Below are positions 17,269-25,516 of a stretch of 64,000 nt of DNA, in pieces. Every line of letters begins with the position of its first letter. Position 1 is the first letter of the stretch. The stretch covers positions 1 to 64,000 of the forward strand of contig NZ_BAGN01000219.1 of NCBI RefSeq assembly GCF_000308835.1, written 5' to 3'. A program made the position numbers and the translations under genes. The notes under the pieces are model-generated. The model saw only the letters and a list, made by a program, of their open reading frames with translations. It was not told the DNA's origin and ran no database searches. The stretch is from Nocardia vinacea NBRC 16497 (GTDB lineage: Bacteria > Actinomycetota > Actinomycetes > Mycobacteriales > Mycobacteriaceae).

Positions 17269-17688
17269 ATGGCGGTACCGGATACCGGTCAGCGGATGGC
17301 CAGGCAGTTGTATGCCGCCGCCACCGGAACAAGCGGCGGGGCACCCTTCGAGTTGGCCGAGGATGTCGCCGAAAACCTCGCCGCCGCATGCGACAAGCTC
17401 GTCGAGGATCTACAAAAGGCCACGGCCACCGGACATCTCGTCACGGAGGTATCCGGGTTCCCGAACCTACCGACGGGACACGGCTTGGCAAAAGGCTTCG
17501 GCGACAAAGGCACTCAGTTCCTCGACACCGTCACCGCATTCCAGGAAACGGCGCTGCTGTACAAGGCCGCCTATCTCGCCGCGGGAAAGCGTTTCGAGGA
17601 TGCCGAGGCCGCGAATCGTGCCGCCCTACAACTGATCACCGATTACCTGGAGTCGCCGCGCAGCGAACAAACCGACGGAAACCACTGA
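17269..17688 (+). CDS. WXG100/ESX-substrate-like helical protein
   Basis: A 139-residue helical protein (MAVPDTGQRMARQLYAAATG at the start, EDAEAANRAALQLITDYLES near the end). It has no classical WXG motif, but its size, helical make-up and position before a PPE-like protein and an EspG chaperone suggest a partner in a type VII secretion pair. The ATG at 17269 follows GTGAGGGGGCG. Three bases separate its stop from the next start. No Ecc secretion-machine genes are in the window, so secretion would use a system encoded elsewhere. The family assignment is by context only. Confidence 0.6.
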   Translation: MAVPDTGQRMARQLYAAATGTSGGAPFELAEDVAENLAAACDKLVEDLQKATATGHLVTEVSGFPNLPTGHGLAKGFGDKGTQFLDTVTAFQETALLYKAAYLAAGKRFEDAEAANRAALQLITDYLESPRSEQTDGNH

Positions 17689-17691
17689 CCC

Positions 17692-18357
17692 ATGGCCGAT
17701 TCCGTCACCAGGGCAGCCGCCGATGCCATCCGGGTCCAGCAGCGCGCCGTCGCCGCCTCCGCCGGATCGGCAAGCGGCGGAACCGATCCCCCGTACGCAC
17801 CCGAGCGCGAACTATTCGGCGCCTATACGCACCAGGAGATCTGGGATCTGGTGCACGAGGTCATCGATCCCGCGGCTCTCGGCCGGGTCGCCGATGCCTG
17901 GCGCGCCAATGCCACCGTGGTCGCCGAGGCATTCCAGGCCTTCTCCGATGCCACCAATCGCGAATTCGCGCACTGGTCGGGTCGTTCCGCCGATGCCGCG
18001 CTGCGCGCCACCCGCGAATTCGTCCGCACCGGTACCGAGTCGCATGATGTCTGCCGCGCGGTACAGCGCCTGATGGAGCTCAATTCCGATGCGGCACAGG
18101 CCATCCGAGCGGCAATTCCGCCACCGCCACAGTATCGTGCTCTGGAAGATCCGGCCGCCGAAGCGATCCACGGCGGACAACGCAGGATGGACCACGACAT
18201 GGCCGCTGCCACGGCGCAGGCCGATGTCCAGGACACGATGACCTATGTCTACACCCCGATCATGCCCGCATCCGGCGACCGTGTCCCCCGATTCACCCCG
18301 CCGCCCGACGGCCCACAGATCGCGCGGCCGAATGCCGGCAGCGGGGGCGCACGGTGA
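17692..18357 (+). CDS. PPE-like type VII secretion substrate
   Basis: A 221-residue protein. ELFGAYTHQEIWDLVHEVID near residue 45 and FAHWSGRSADAALRATREF near residue 100 place a W-x-G turn between two long helices, as in PPE and WXG100 proteins. The C-terminus is Pro-rich (PRFTPPPDGPQIARPN). It lacks a canonical N-terminal PPE triplet. It overlaps the EspG gene by GTGA, which indicates coupled translation with its likely chaperone. Confidence 0.72.
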   Translation: MADSVTRAAADAIRVQQRAVAASAGSASGGTDPPYAPERELFGAYTHQEIWDLVHEVIDPAALGRVADAWRANATVVAEAFQAFSDATNREFAHWSGRSADAALRATREFVRTGTESHDVCRAVQRLMELNSDAAQAIRAAIPPPPQYRALEDPAAEAIHGGQRRMDHDMAAATAQADVQDTMTYVYTPIMPASGDRVPRFTPPPDGPQIARPNAGSGGAR

Positions 18358-19049
18358 AATGGGTATTCACCCCGGACGAATTCACGCATGTCTGGGAGAA
18401 CGAGACGAGTCTGGACCGCCGCCCGTATCCGGTCAATCTGGCGCCCGCCGCCACGGTCCGCACCGAATCCGAATACGCCGCACTGCGACTACCCCAGCGC
18501 TTCGCCCGCCAGGCCGATGCCGATCTGGCCGCCGCACTCATGCTGTGCGCCCGCCCCGATGCCACCACCATCACCGTCTCCGGTGAGTCGGGGGCCAAGC
18601 GGATCCTTGTTTTCGCCGCGGTGGTGCACAACCACGCGGGCATACTGATCGCCGATATCGACAAGGTGACGGTGCGCATGTGCCACGCCCGCAACCTCGG
18701 CAAGCATCTGGTCGAGATCATCGGATCGGCCGAGCCGGGCAAACTGGCGCCCATGCGGGAGCCGCAGGACGCGGTCCTGAACTCCGACGAAGGCGACAGC
18801 GCGACCAACGGCCATCGCCGTGCCGCCCGGTTCCGCCAGACCCTGCGAAAACCGGTGGACGGTCGCGGCTTCATCACCGTGACCGTAGAACCGGAAAACC
18901 CGATGTCGCCACCCACCAGACACCGCAGCTGGCTCGATTTCACCGGTGACGGACGCTATCTGCTCACCACCTCGCACGAGCTGACCCTGACCCCGGTCAC
19001 CGACGAGGATTTCGCCGACCAATTGCTTCGGCTCGCCCAGATCCGCTGA
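18354..19049 (+). CDS. espG: ESX secretion-associated protein EspG family
   Basis: A 231-residue EspG-family protein. WVFTPDEFTHVWENETSLDRRPYP at the start and ENPMSPPTRHRSWLDFTGDGRY near the C-terminus are typical. EspG proteins are cytosolic chaperones that bind the tip of PE-PPE heterodimers and keep them soluble for type VII secretion. The GTG start overlaps the preceding TGA by four bases. Together with the two upstream genes this forms a compact chaperone-substrate cassette. Confidence 0.85.
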   Translation: MKWVFTPDEFTHVWENETSLDRRPYPVNLAPAATVRTESEYAALRLPQRFARQADADLAAALMLCARPDATTITVSGESGAKRILVFAAVVHNHAGILIADIDKVTVRMCHARNLGKHLVEIIGSAEPGKLAPMREPQDAVLNSDEGDSATNGHRRAARFRQTLRKPVDGRGFITVTVEPENPMSPPTRHRSWLDFTGDGRYLLTTSHELTLTPVTDEDFADQLLRLAQIR

Positions 19050-19100
19050 CACATCACCGGACAGTTGGCAACGTCACGTCGCAGCGCCCACGTGAGCACA

Positions 19101-19420
19101 ACGAAGCGAGTCCTACGAGCAACCCGTTCACAGCCCGTCTCGCATCCGCACCGAAGGCACAGCCATCGAACACAAAGCCCAGCCATCGAAACGCACGCGA
19201 CCCACCCGCGAACCTCAGTGCGCGCACCAAGCGCCGAACGACCCACCATCACCGACCCCAACGAAGCGAGTCCTACGAACGACCCATTCACAGCCCGTCT
19301 CGCATCCGCACCGAAGGCACAGCCATCGAACACAAAGCCCAGCCATCGAAACGCACGCGACCCACCCGCGAACCTCAGTGCGTGCACCAAGTCCCGAACG
19401 ACCCACCATCACCGAGCACA
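19101..19420. repeat. Two tandem copies of a 160-bp repeat
   Basis: ACGAAGCGAGTCCTACGA occurs at 19101 and 19261, and the related ACGGAGCGAGTCTTACGA at 19421: an exact 160-base period. The two units are nearly identical throughout (for example CCCGTCTCGCATCCGCACCG and CCAGCCATCGAAACGCACG). Because 160 is not a multiple of three and stops occur, the repeat is not a protein repeat. It leads directly into a hairpin element of the type also found at 33135 and 34391, with which it shares the opening tag. Confidence 0.85.
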
Positions 19421-19559
19421 ACGGAGCGAGTCTTACGAGCGACCGTTCGCGGCCCGTCTCGCGTCCGAGTCGTCGAAGCGCATGCGACGAAGTCGCGAGT
19501 CTCGACGGCTCGGACGCGAGACACCAGGGGCCGCGAACACGCAGCGCCGAAGGCGCTGC
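19419..19559. repeat. Intergenic double-hairpin element, copy 1
   Basis: The tag CAACGGAGCGAGTCTTACGA is followed by a long imperfect hairpin (19445-19538, ends GTTCGCGGCC and GGCCGCGAAC) and a small hairpin GCAGCGCC-GAA-GGCGCTGC (19541-19559). Copies are at 33135-33276 and 34391-34529. Differences between copies are mostly paired on the two arms, so structure seems to be kept. It lies upstream of ppk2 and downstream of espG. Confidence 0.8.
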
Positions 19560-19586
19560 CATCAGACACAGCCGTAAGATACTTCG

Positions 19587-20432
19587 ATGGCAAAGAAATG
19601 GTCTCTGCCGCCCATCGAGGCTCTGCGGGCCGATGGCTTGCGCATCGCTGATCTCGACGCCTCCGGTACGCCCGGATTCGAAGGTGACAAGAAGCAGGCC
19701 CAGAAGCTGCTCATCGAACGCGCCGGCGTGCTCTCGGATCTGCAGGAGAAGCTCTACGCCAACGGTCGTTCCGGCGATACCCGCAGCGTGCTGCTGGTGC
19801 TGCAGGGGATGGATACCGCAGGCAAGGGCGGCATCGTCCGCCACGTCATCGGTTCGGTGGATCCGTCGGGCGTCGACCACGCCTCCTTCGGTGTTCCGAC
19901 CGAGGAGGAGAAGAGCCACCACTTCCTGTGGCGCATCCGCAAGGAACTGCCGCGCGCCGGCCAACTCGGCGTATTCGACCGCTCGCACTACGAGGATGTA
20001 CTGGTCGTACGGGTGCACAATCTGGTGCCGCCGGAGGTCTGGGAACCGCGCTACGACGAGATCAACGCCTTCGAGCGGGAACTGGTCGACCAGGGCACCA
20101 CGCTGGTGAAGGTCGCCATGTTCGTCTCCCTCGACGTGCAGAAGAAGCGGCTGCGCGAACGACTGGACCGACCGGATAAATACTGGAAGTTCAACCCCGC
20201 CGATATCGACGAACGCGGCTACTGGCCCGCCTATCAAGAGGCCTACCAGGTCATGCTGGACCGCACCTCGACCGACTACGCCCCATGGCATGTGCTCCCG
20301 GCCGATCACAAGTGGTTCGCCCGCCTCGCGGTCACCGAACTGCTGATCGACGCACTCGACGGGCTGAAACTAGACTGGCCGCCGGCCTTGTTCGATGTCG
20401 AGGAGCAGCAGCGCCGCCTCACCGAAGCCTGA
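19587..20432 (+). CDS. ppk2: Polyphosphate kinase 2
   Basis: A 281-residue PPK2-family enzyme. Walker A is QGMDTAGKGG, Walker B and lid residues are in VFDRSHYEDVLVVRVH, and DRPDKYWKFNPADIDER is the family's lid module. PPK2 enzymes use polyphosphate to phosphorylate nucleoside mono- or diphosphates; this single-domain form of about 280 residues is typical of class I or III. There is no clear Shine-Dalgarno before the ATG, only the small hairpin of the intergenic element 27 bases upstream. It appears monocistronic. Confidence 0.93.
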   Translation: MAKKWSLPPIEALRADGLRIADLDASGTPGFEGDKKQAQKLLIERAGVLSDLQEKLYANGRSGDTRSVLLVLQGMDTAGKGGIVRHVIGSVDPSGVDHASFGVPTEEEKSHHFLWRIRKELPRAGQLGVFDRSHYEDVLVVRVHNLVPPEVWEPRYDEINAFERELVDQGTTLVKVAMFVSLDVQKKRLRERLDRPDKYWKFNPADIDERGYWPAYQEAYQVMLDRTSTDYAPWHVLPADHKWFARLAVTELLIDALDGLKLDWPPALFDVEEQQRRLTEA

Positions 20433-20558
20433 CCAAGGTTCCTCTCAGGTTGACCACGGATGATGTGGCCGTGCCCGTCCACGCCCCGGGGGAGCTCCGG
20501 ATCTACCATCGTGGCGGCAGGTAACCGGCAGGCAAGCGAAAGGCGTGGTGAACGCACG

Positions 20559-21350
20559 GTGAGCAATAAACCGGGTGGCAAAACGAATCCGCTCGCGGCG
20601 GCGGAGCGCGCCGACCGCAACCGCAAGATCCTCATCCAGGTGGGTGTGGCCGTCGTGCTGGTCGGGCTCATCGCAGCGATCGGCATCGGTATCGCGGTGA
20701 AGAACGCGAACAAGAACGATCTGGGCGCCACCCCGTCCATCGCCGCCACCGCGAGCCAACTGCCCAATGGCGCCACCGCGACCATCACCGATAACGGCGC
20801 GGTCCGCATCGGCAAGCCGGATGCGAAGGTGACCGTCCGCGTGGTCGCCGACCTGCAGTGCCCGGCCTGTAAGGGCTTCGAGGCCGCCAACGCCCAGGCG
20901 ATCAAGGATGCCGTCGACAACGGCACGGCCATTGTCGAATACAACATCATCTCGTTCCTGGACAAGGCGTCCACCACGAAGTACTCCTCGCGCGCGGCCA
21001 ATGCGGCGTACTGCGTCGCCGAGGCGGATCCGTCGAAGTACCTCGACTGGCTGACCACTATGTACACGCAGCAGCCCGCCGAGGGCAGTGCGGGTCTGAC
21101 CGACGACCAGCTGATCACTATCGCGAAGGGCGTCGGTTATCCGGATTCGGTCGGGCAGTGCATCAAGGACAACAGCTACAACAAATACATCGGGGCCAAG
21201 ACCAAGGATGTGCTGAACAGCGGAGTCCAATCGACCCCGACCATCTTCGTCAACGGCACCCAGGTGAACAGCCAGGACCTCGCGTTGCCGGGTGGTCAGT
21301 TCAAGCCCGGCGCGATGGCAGCGGTCATCGCCGCCGCCGCGGCCAAGTGA
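20559..21350 (+). CDS. DsbA-like thioredoxin-fold disulfide oxidoreductase
   Basis: A 263-residue protein with a cytoplasmic N-terminus, one membrane anchor (ILIQVGVAVVLVGLIAAIGIGIAV, about residues 25-48) and an extracytoplasmic thioredoxin fold with the active-site CPAC in DLQCPACKGF and the cis-Pro loop STPTIFVNG. It corresponds to mycobacterial Rv2969c, the DsbA-like partner of VKOR. A second Cys pair (AYC, GQC) may form a structural disulfide. The GTG start at 20559 follows AAAGGCG. It overlaps the VKOR gene by GTGA. Confidence 0.9.
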   Translation: MSNKPGGKTNPLAAAERADRNRKILIQVGVAVVLVGLIAAIGIGIAVKNANKNDLGATPSIAATASQLPNGATATITDNGAVRIGKPDAKVTVRVVADLQCPACKGFEAANAQAIKDAVDNGTAIVEYNIISFLDKASTTKYSSRAANAAYCVAEADPSKYLDWLTTMYTQQPAEGSAGLTDDQLITIAKGVGYPDSVGQCIKDNSYNKYIGAKTKDVLNSGVQSTPTIFVNGTQVNSQDLALPGGQFKPGAMAAVIAAAAAK

Positions 21351-21913
21351 ACAACACCTCCTCCAGGGCCGCCTGGGTGTTGCTGATCGGCGGGCTGGCC
21401 GGGTGGCTCGCCTCGGTCACGCTGACCATCGAGCGGTTCAAGCTGTTCACCGATCCGAACTACCGGCCCTCGTGCAGCATCAACCCGATCCTGTCCTGCG
21501 GCAGCGTGATGGCCACCGAACAGGCCGCCAAATTCGGATTTCCCAATCCGATCATTGGCATCGTCGGCTTCTCGGTGGTTGTCACCCTCGCGGTGCTCGC
21601 GATCGCGAATGTGCGCTTTCCGCGCTGGATCTGGGGCGGACTGTGGGTGGGGACCGTGCTCGGCACGGTCTTCATCTGCTGGCTGATCTTCCAGAGTCTG
21701 TACCGGATCGGCGCGCTGTGCCCGTATTGCATGGTGGTGTGGGCGATCATCACGCCGCTGCTCGCGGTGGCCACCGAACAGGTGTGGGGTGGTGCGCGCG
21801 GACCGATGCGGATCGTCGTCGAGTGGCGGTGGACGTTCGTCGCGGTGTTCTACGCCGTGGTGCTGCTGCTGATCTTCCTGAAGTTCCAGGATTACTGGCT
21901 GTCGCTGGTCTAG
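21347..21913 (+). CDS. Vitamin K epoxide reductase (VKOR) family protein
   Basis: A 188-residue polytopic membrane protein with about five hydrophobic segments. The loop cysteines (CSINPILSC) and the active-site CPYC in IGALCPYCMVVW match bacterial VKOR, which reoxidises DsbA and passes electrons to menaquinone, replacing DsbB. GTGA overlap with the DsbA-like gene and the same pairing as Rv2969c-Rv2968c make the functional pair secure. Its stop shares CTAG with the stop of the convergent protease gene. Confidence 0.93.
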   Translation: MNNTSSRAAWVLLIGGLAGWLASVTLTIERFKLFTDPNYRPSCSINPILSCGSVMATEQAAKFGFPNPIIGIVGFSVVVTLAVLAIANVRFPRWIWGGLWVGTVLGTVFICWLIFQSLYRIGALCPYCMVVWAIITPLLAVATEQVWGGARGPMRIVVEWRWTFVAVFYAVVLLLIFLKFQDYWLSLV

Positions 21914-23028
21914 TTCGGGGTGCCCAGCGCGAGCACCACGGTGATCGTGCGTTGCACGCCGCCAATGCCGAGGACACCCAGCTGAACGGTGTCATCCGGC
22001 TTGTGCACATTGATCGCGGCCCGCAGCGCCCTCGCGGTGGTGATGTCACGGCCGTCGATCGAGGTGATGACATCGCCATCGACGAGCCCGGCGGCGTAGG
22101 CCGGCAATCCGTACAGTGCGACATCGATCTTCGCCCCGCTCGGTTTCGCATCCGAGATCAGTACGCCGAGCGTCGCGGTCGGTCCGATGTGCACGGTTTC
22201 GGTGGGCGTGCCGGAACGAATCTGGCCCACGACCCGCATCGCGGTGTCGATCGGCACCGCATAGCCGTTCGGGGTGCGCCCGACCTCGCGTGAGGTTTCA
22301 CCCGACGCGGCGGTGATCACGCCGACCACCGTGCCACCGGGATCGGCGAGCGCACCGCCGGACTGTCCCGCGGTGACCGGCGCCGCGATCTCCACCATCC
22401 CGGTCAGCGATTTGCGGGTCAGATCGGAGGCATTGAGCGCGACGATCGTGCTGTTCAGATCGGTGATATTGCCCGGGATCGAGGTCGGCGTGCCGCCCGC
22501 GCCGCCCGCATTACCGATGGCGAGCACATCCTCGTGCACGCGCAACTCGGCGGAGCGGCCGATGCGTGCGATCGTCAGATCGGTGGCACCGGTGAGTTCC
22601 AGCAGCGCGATATCCGCACCGGCGTCGTAGCCGAGCACCGTCGCGTCGTAGACGGTGCCGTTGCCGACATCGGTGACCGTCACGGTTTCGGCGCCCTTGA
22701 CCACATGATGGCTGGTCAACACCTGTCCGTCGGCGGTCAGCACGATCCCGGATCCGGCCGCGCCGAGTCCGAACGGCCGCGAGGACGTGCTGATATTCAC
22801 CAGTGCCGGTTCTACTGCCTGCGCGACCGCCACCGGATCCAGCGGCGGCAGCGGCTCGAGCAGGGCGGGCGGGAAGTTGCCCGCACCCGAGGGCGACGAC
22901 CAGTCGGGCAGTTCACCGCGGAAGCCGAAGAATGCGGCCACGGCGAGCAGGAAGGCCGCGAACAGCGCCAACGCACGCACGCCACCGGCTCGCTGCCCCT
23001 CGGGCGCGCGGTACCGCTCGTCGTCCAT
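21910..23028 (-). CDS. S1C trypsin-like serine protease with PDZ domain
   Basis: A 372-residue HtrA-like protease. One N-terminal membrane helix (ALALFAAFLLAVAAFFGF, residues 19-36) is followed by a chymotrypsin fold with His (TSHHVVKGAE), Asp (GADIALLEL) and Ser (TAGQSGGALAD), and a C-terminal PDZ domain (GLPAYAAGLVDGDVITSIDGRDI). It would act in the envelope in protein quality control or regulated processing. The ATG at 23028 is preceded by GGGAGAG. Placement next to the DsbA/VKOR pair suggests linked envelope protein folding and turnover, by inference. Confidence 0.9.
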   Translation of the reverse strand: MDDERYRAPEGQRAGGVRALALFAAFLLAVAAFFGFRGELPDWSSPSGAGNFPPALLEPLPPLDPVAVAQAVEPALVNISTSSRPFGLGAAGSGIVLTADGQVLTSHHVVKGAETVTVTDVGNGTVYDATVLGYDAGADIALLELTGATDLTIARIGRSAELRVHEDVLAIGNAGGAGGTPTSIPGNITDLNSTIVALNASDLTRKSLTGMVEIAAPVTAGQSGGALADPGGTVVGVITAASGETSREVGRTPNGYAVPIDTAMRVVGQIRSGTPTETVHIGPTATLGVLISDAKPSGAKIDVALYGLPAYAAGLVDGDVITSIDGRDITTARALRAAINVHKPDDTVQLGVLGIGGVQRTITVVLALGTPN

Positions 23029-23137
23029 GCCGCTCTCCCGCCTCCGGCTGGGCCCTCGACCAATTCCATTGTGGCCGGAGATCTTTATTCGGCGACGCGT
23101 TTGGCAAACCTCCGCATGCGGCGGTAGGCATGTACGC

Positions 23138-23214
23138 ATGAGCGAACGCAGTGAGCGAATCATGACGCAGCGCGCAACGCGCATGCCGAAGCCGAGCGCC
23201 AGCGAGGCGCAGGC
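23138..23214 (+). repeat. Short-period extragenic repeat upstream of adhC
   Basis: The stretch ATGAGCGAACGCAGTGAGCG, then CATGCCGAAGCCGAGCGCC and AGCGAGGCGCAGGC, leads straight into the adhC start. It is open in frame from ATG 23138 (MSERSERIM and onwards) but looks like the GAGCG-rich extragenic repeats common in Nocardia and Rhodococcus rather than real coding. The true start is taken at 23215. Confidence 0.5.
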
Positions 23215-24267
23215 ATGAGCGTTGCTGCTGCGTATGCGATGTCCGCGCCCGATGGGCAATTCGAGAAGCTCATCATCGAGCGGCGCGAGCTCGGACCGCG
23301 CGATGTGCTGATAGATGTCAAATACGCGGGTATCTGCCACTCCGATATCCACACCGCCCGCGATGAATGGGGCGGCGCCAAATACCCGTGCGTCCCCGGG
23401 CACGAGATCGCGGGCATTGTCGCCGCGGTCGGTCCGGAGGTGACCAAGCATCGGGTCGGCGATCGCGTCGGCGTCGGCTGCATGGTCGATTCCTGCGGCG
23501 TCTGCGGTCCATGTCTGGCCAATGAGGAGCAGTACTGCGACAACGGCGCCACCATGACCTACAACACCCAGGTGGACTCGTCCATCCAGCCGGGTGGGCA
23601 CACAATGGGCGGCTATTCGACCCAGGTCGTGGTGACCGAGAACTTCGTACTGTCGATTCCCGAGGGCATCGGACTCGATGTGGCGGCACCGCTGCTGTGC
23701 GCGGGCATCACGCTGTTCTCCCCGCTGCGACACTGGAATGCGGGGCCGGGTAAGAAGGTCGCGATCATCGGCATGGGTGGACTCGGGCACGTCGGGGTGA
23801 AGATCGCCGCGGCGATGGGGGCCGATGTCACCGTGCTGAGCCATTCGCTCAGCAAGCAGGACGATGGCAAACGCTTCGGCGCGCAGCACTACTACGCGAC
23901 CGGCGATAAGCAAACCTTCCGCGAGCTGCGCAACCGCTTCGATCTGATCCTCAATACGGTCTCGGCCGATTTGCCGATCGACAGCTATCTGCGCCTGCTG
24001 AAGCTGGACGGCACCCTGGTGATCCTCGGCATGCCCGAGAACCCGTTGAGCGTCAAGCCTTTCACCATCGCCGGATACCGGCGGGCGCTGTCCGGCTCGA
24101 TGATCGGCGGTATCGCACAGACCCAGGAGATGCTGAACTTCTGCGCCCAACACGGAATCGGCGCGGAGATCGAGCTGATCTCGGCCGACGAGATCGATGG
24201 CGCCTACGACCGGGTCGTCGCGAGTGATGTGCGGTACCGGTTCGTGATCGACGCCGCAACGATCTAG
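23215..24267 (+). CDS. adhC: NAD(P)-dependent zinc alcohol dehydrogenase
   Basis: A 350-residue medium-chain dehydrogenase of the cinnamyl-alcohol-dehydrogenase type, like mycobacterial AdhC (Rv3045). Catalytic zinc ligands are in AGICHSDIH and PGHEIAG, structural zinc cysteines in CGVCGPCLANEEQYC, and the nucleotide motif is IIGMGGLGHVGVKIA. It reduces or oxidises aliphatic and aromatic alcohols, likely with NADPH. The ATG at 23215 matches the family N-terminus. Confidence 0.93.
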   Translation: MSVAAAYAMSAPDGQFEKLIIERRELGPRDVLIDVKYAGICHSDIHTARDEWGGAKYPCVPGHEIAGIVAAVGPEVTKHRVGDRVGVGCMVDSCGVCGPCLANEEQYCDNGATMTYNTQVDSSIQPGGHTMGGYSTQVVVTENFVLSIPEGIGLDVAAPLLCAGITLFSPLRHWNAGPGKKVAIIGMGGLGHVGVKIAAAMGADVTVLSHSLSKQDDGKRFGAQHYYATGDKQTFRELRNRFDLILNTVSADLPIDSYLRLLKLDGTLVILGMPENPLSVKPFTIAGYRRALSGSMIGGIAQTQEMLNFCAQHGIGAEIELISADEIDGAYDRVVASDVRYRFVIDAATI

Positions 24268-24313
24268 TCCGTGTCGTTGCGCCGATTCGTCGCCGGTTCA
24301 GTAGCTTGGCGAT

Positions 24314-25516
24314 GTGTCTGCGGATGAAGAGCAATCCCCACCCGCCGAAACGACGGTGGTCACCGCCGATGTGACCGCGGGGCCGCCGCCGTGGCTGTTG
24401 CGGGCGTTCCTGCTCGCGGCGGCGACGGTGGCCGGGCTGGTATGCGGCTTCTGGATTCTGCAGAAACTGCAGGGTTTCCTACTGGTGCTGCTGGTTTCGG
24501 TGTTCCTGGCCTTCGCCATCGAGCCGGCGGTGAATTGGCTTGCCGCGCGCGGTGTCCGGCGCGGACTGGCGACCGGGGTGGTGTTCCTGGTGTTGGCCGT
24601 CGGCACCGCCGCATTCGTGTGGACGCTCGGCGCGCTGCTGGTCGATCAGGTCACCACCCTGGTCAAGAACGCACCCGAACATGCGGATCAGGCCGTCGAC
24701 TGGGTGAATCGCACCTTCAAAGCCGATCTGTCCAGCAGCGATATCCAGAAGTACCTCGGCGACTGGAGTTCCACCATCGACGGCTATCTGGTCGGGTTGG
24801 CGGGCAATGCCTGGGGCGTCGGCACCGCCGCGATCGGTGCGATTTTCCAGGCACTCGGCGTGCTGTTGTTCACCTACTACTTCGCCGCCGACGGACCGCG
24901 CTTCCGCAATGCGGTCTGCTCGCTGTTGCCGCCACATCGCCAGCGACATGTATTGCGCGCCTGGGATATCGCCGTCGACAAGACCGGCGGCTATATCTAT
25001 TCGCGCGGCCTGCTCGCACTGTGCTCGACGATCGCGCACTATGTCGCACTGCGCATCCTCGATGTGCCGTCCGCATTCGCCCTCGCGCTGTGGGTCGGCG
25101 TTGTCTCGCAGTTCATTCCGACCGTCGGCACCTATCTCGCCGGTGCGCTGCCGGTGCTCGTCGCGCTGGTGCACGGACCGTCCACCGGGCTGTGGATTCT
25201 GGGCTTCATCGTGGTGTACCAGCAGTTCGAAAACTATGTCCTGCAACCGAGGATCACCGCGACCACGCTGGATATGCATCCGGCCGTGGCATTCGGCGCG
25301 GTCATTGCAGGTGCGGCGATACTCGGGCCGACCGGTGCGCTGCTGGCGATTCCGGTCACCGCGACGGTGCAGGCGTTCGCGGGCGCCTACATCCGTCGCT
25401 ATGAGGTCGAGGCGGACAGCAATACCGAGGAGCCCGAAACACCGCCGAAGAAACAACGAAAGTGGACGCGTCAGTTGACCATTCGCCTCCGCGGCAGCGG
25501 TCGGCCACCAGAGTGA
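24314..25516 (+). CDS. AI-2E family (PerM-like) transporter
   Basis: A 400-residue membrane protein with about eight hydrophobic helices, including LVLLVSVFLAFAIEPAVNWLA, GVLLFTYYFAADGP, and the family's C-terminal QQFENYVLQPRI and GAAILGPTGALLAIPVTA. PerM/TqsA proteins have been linked to autoinducer-2 export, ion antiport and, in M. tuberculosis, to cell division at low Mg2+. The C-terminus is charged and cytoplasmic. Its TGA abuts the stop of the convergent acyltransferase in a TGATCA palindrome. Confidence 0.88.
   Translation: MSADEEQSPPAETTVVTADVTAGPPPWLLRAFLLAAATVAGLVCGFWILQKLQGFLLVLLVSVFLAFAIEPAVNWLAARGVRRGLATGVVFLVLAVGTAAFVWTLGALLVDQVTTLVKNAPEHADQAVDWVNRTFKADLSSSDIQKYLGDWSSTIDGYLVGLAGNAWGVGTAAIGAIFQALGVLLFTYYFAADGPRFRNAVCSLLPPHRQRHVLRAWDIAVDKTGGYIYSRGLLALCSTIAHYVALRILDVPSAFALALWVGVVSQFIPTVGTYLAGALPVLVALVHGPSTGLWILGFIVVYQQFENYVLQPRITATTLDMHPAVAFGAVIAGAAILGPTGALLAIPVTATVQAFAGAYIRRYEVEADSNTEEPETPPKKQRKWTRQLTIRLRGSGRPPE

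Noticed and set aside
19065..19577. Open frame of 170 codons across the tandem repeat and hairpin
   Set aside because: The repeat period (160) is not a multiple of three, so the two copies would encode different peptides; composition is basic and low-complexity. Treated as non-coding repeat.
23138..23214. N-terminal extension of AdhC from ATG 23138
   Set aside because: The residues come from a GAGCG-type extragenic repeat and are not part of the alcohol dehydrogenase fold; ATG 23215 fits the family start.
21910..24153. Serine protease frame extended to 747 codons
   Set aside because: The extension is the antisense of adhC, which is clearly coding; the membrane anchor begins just after ATG 23028.
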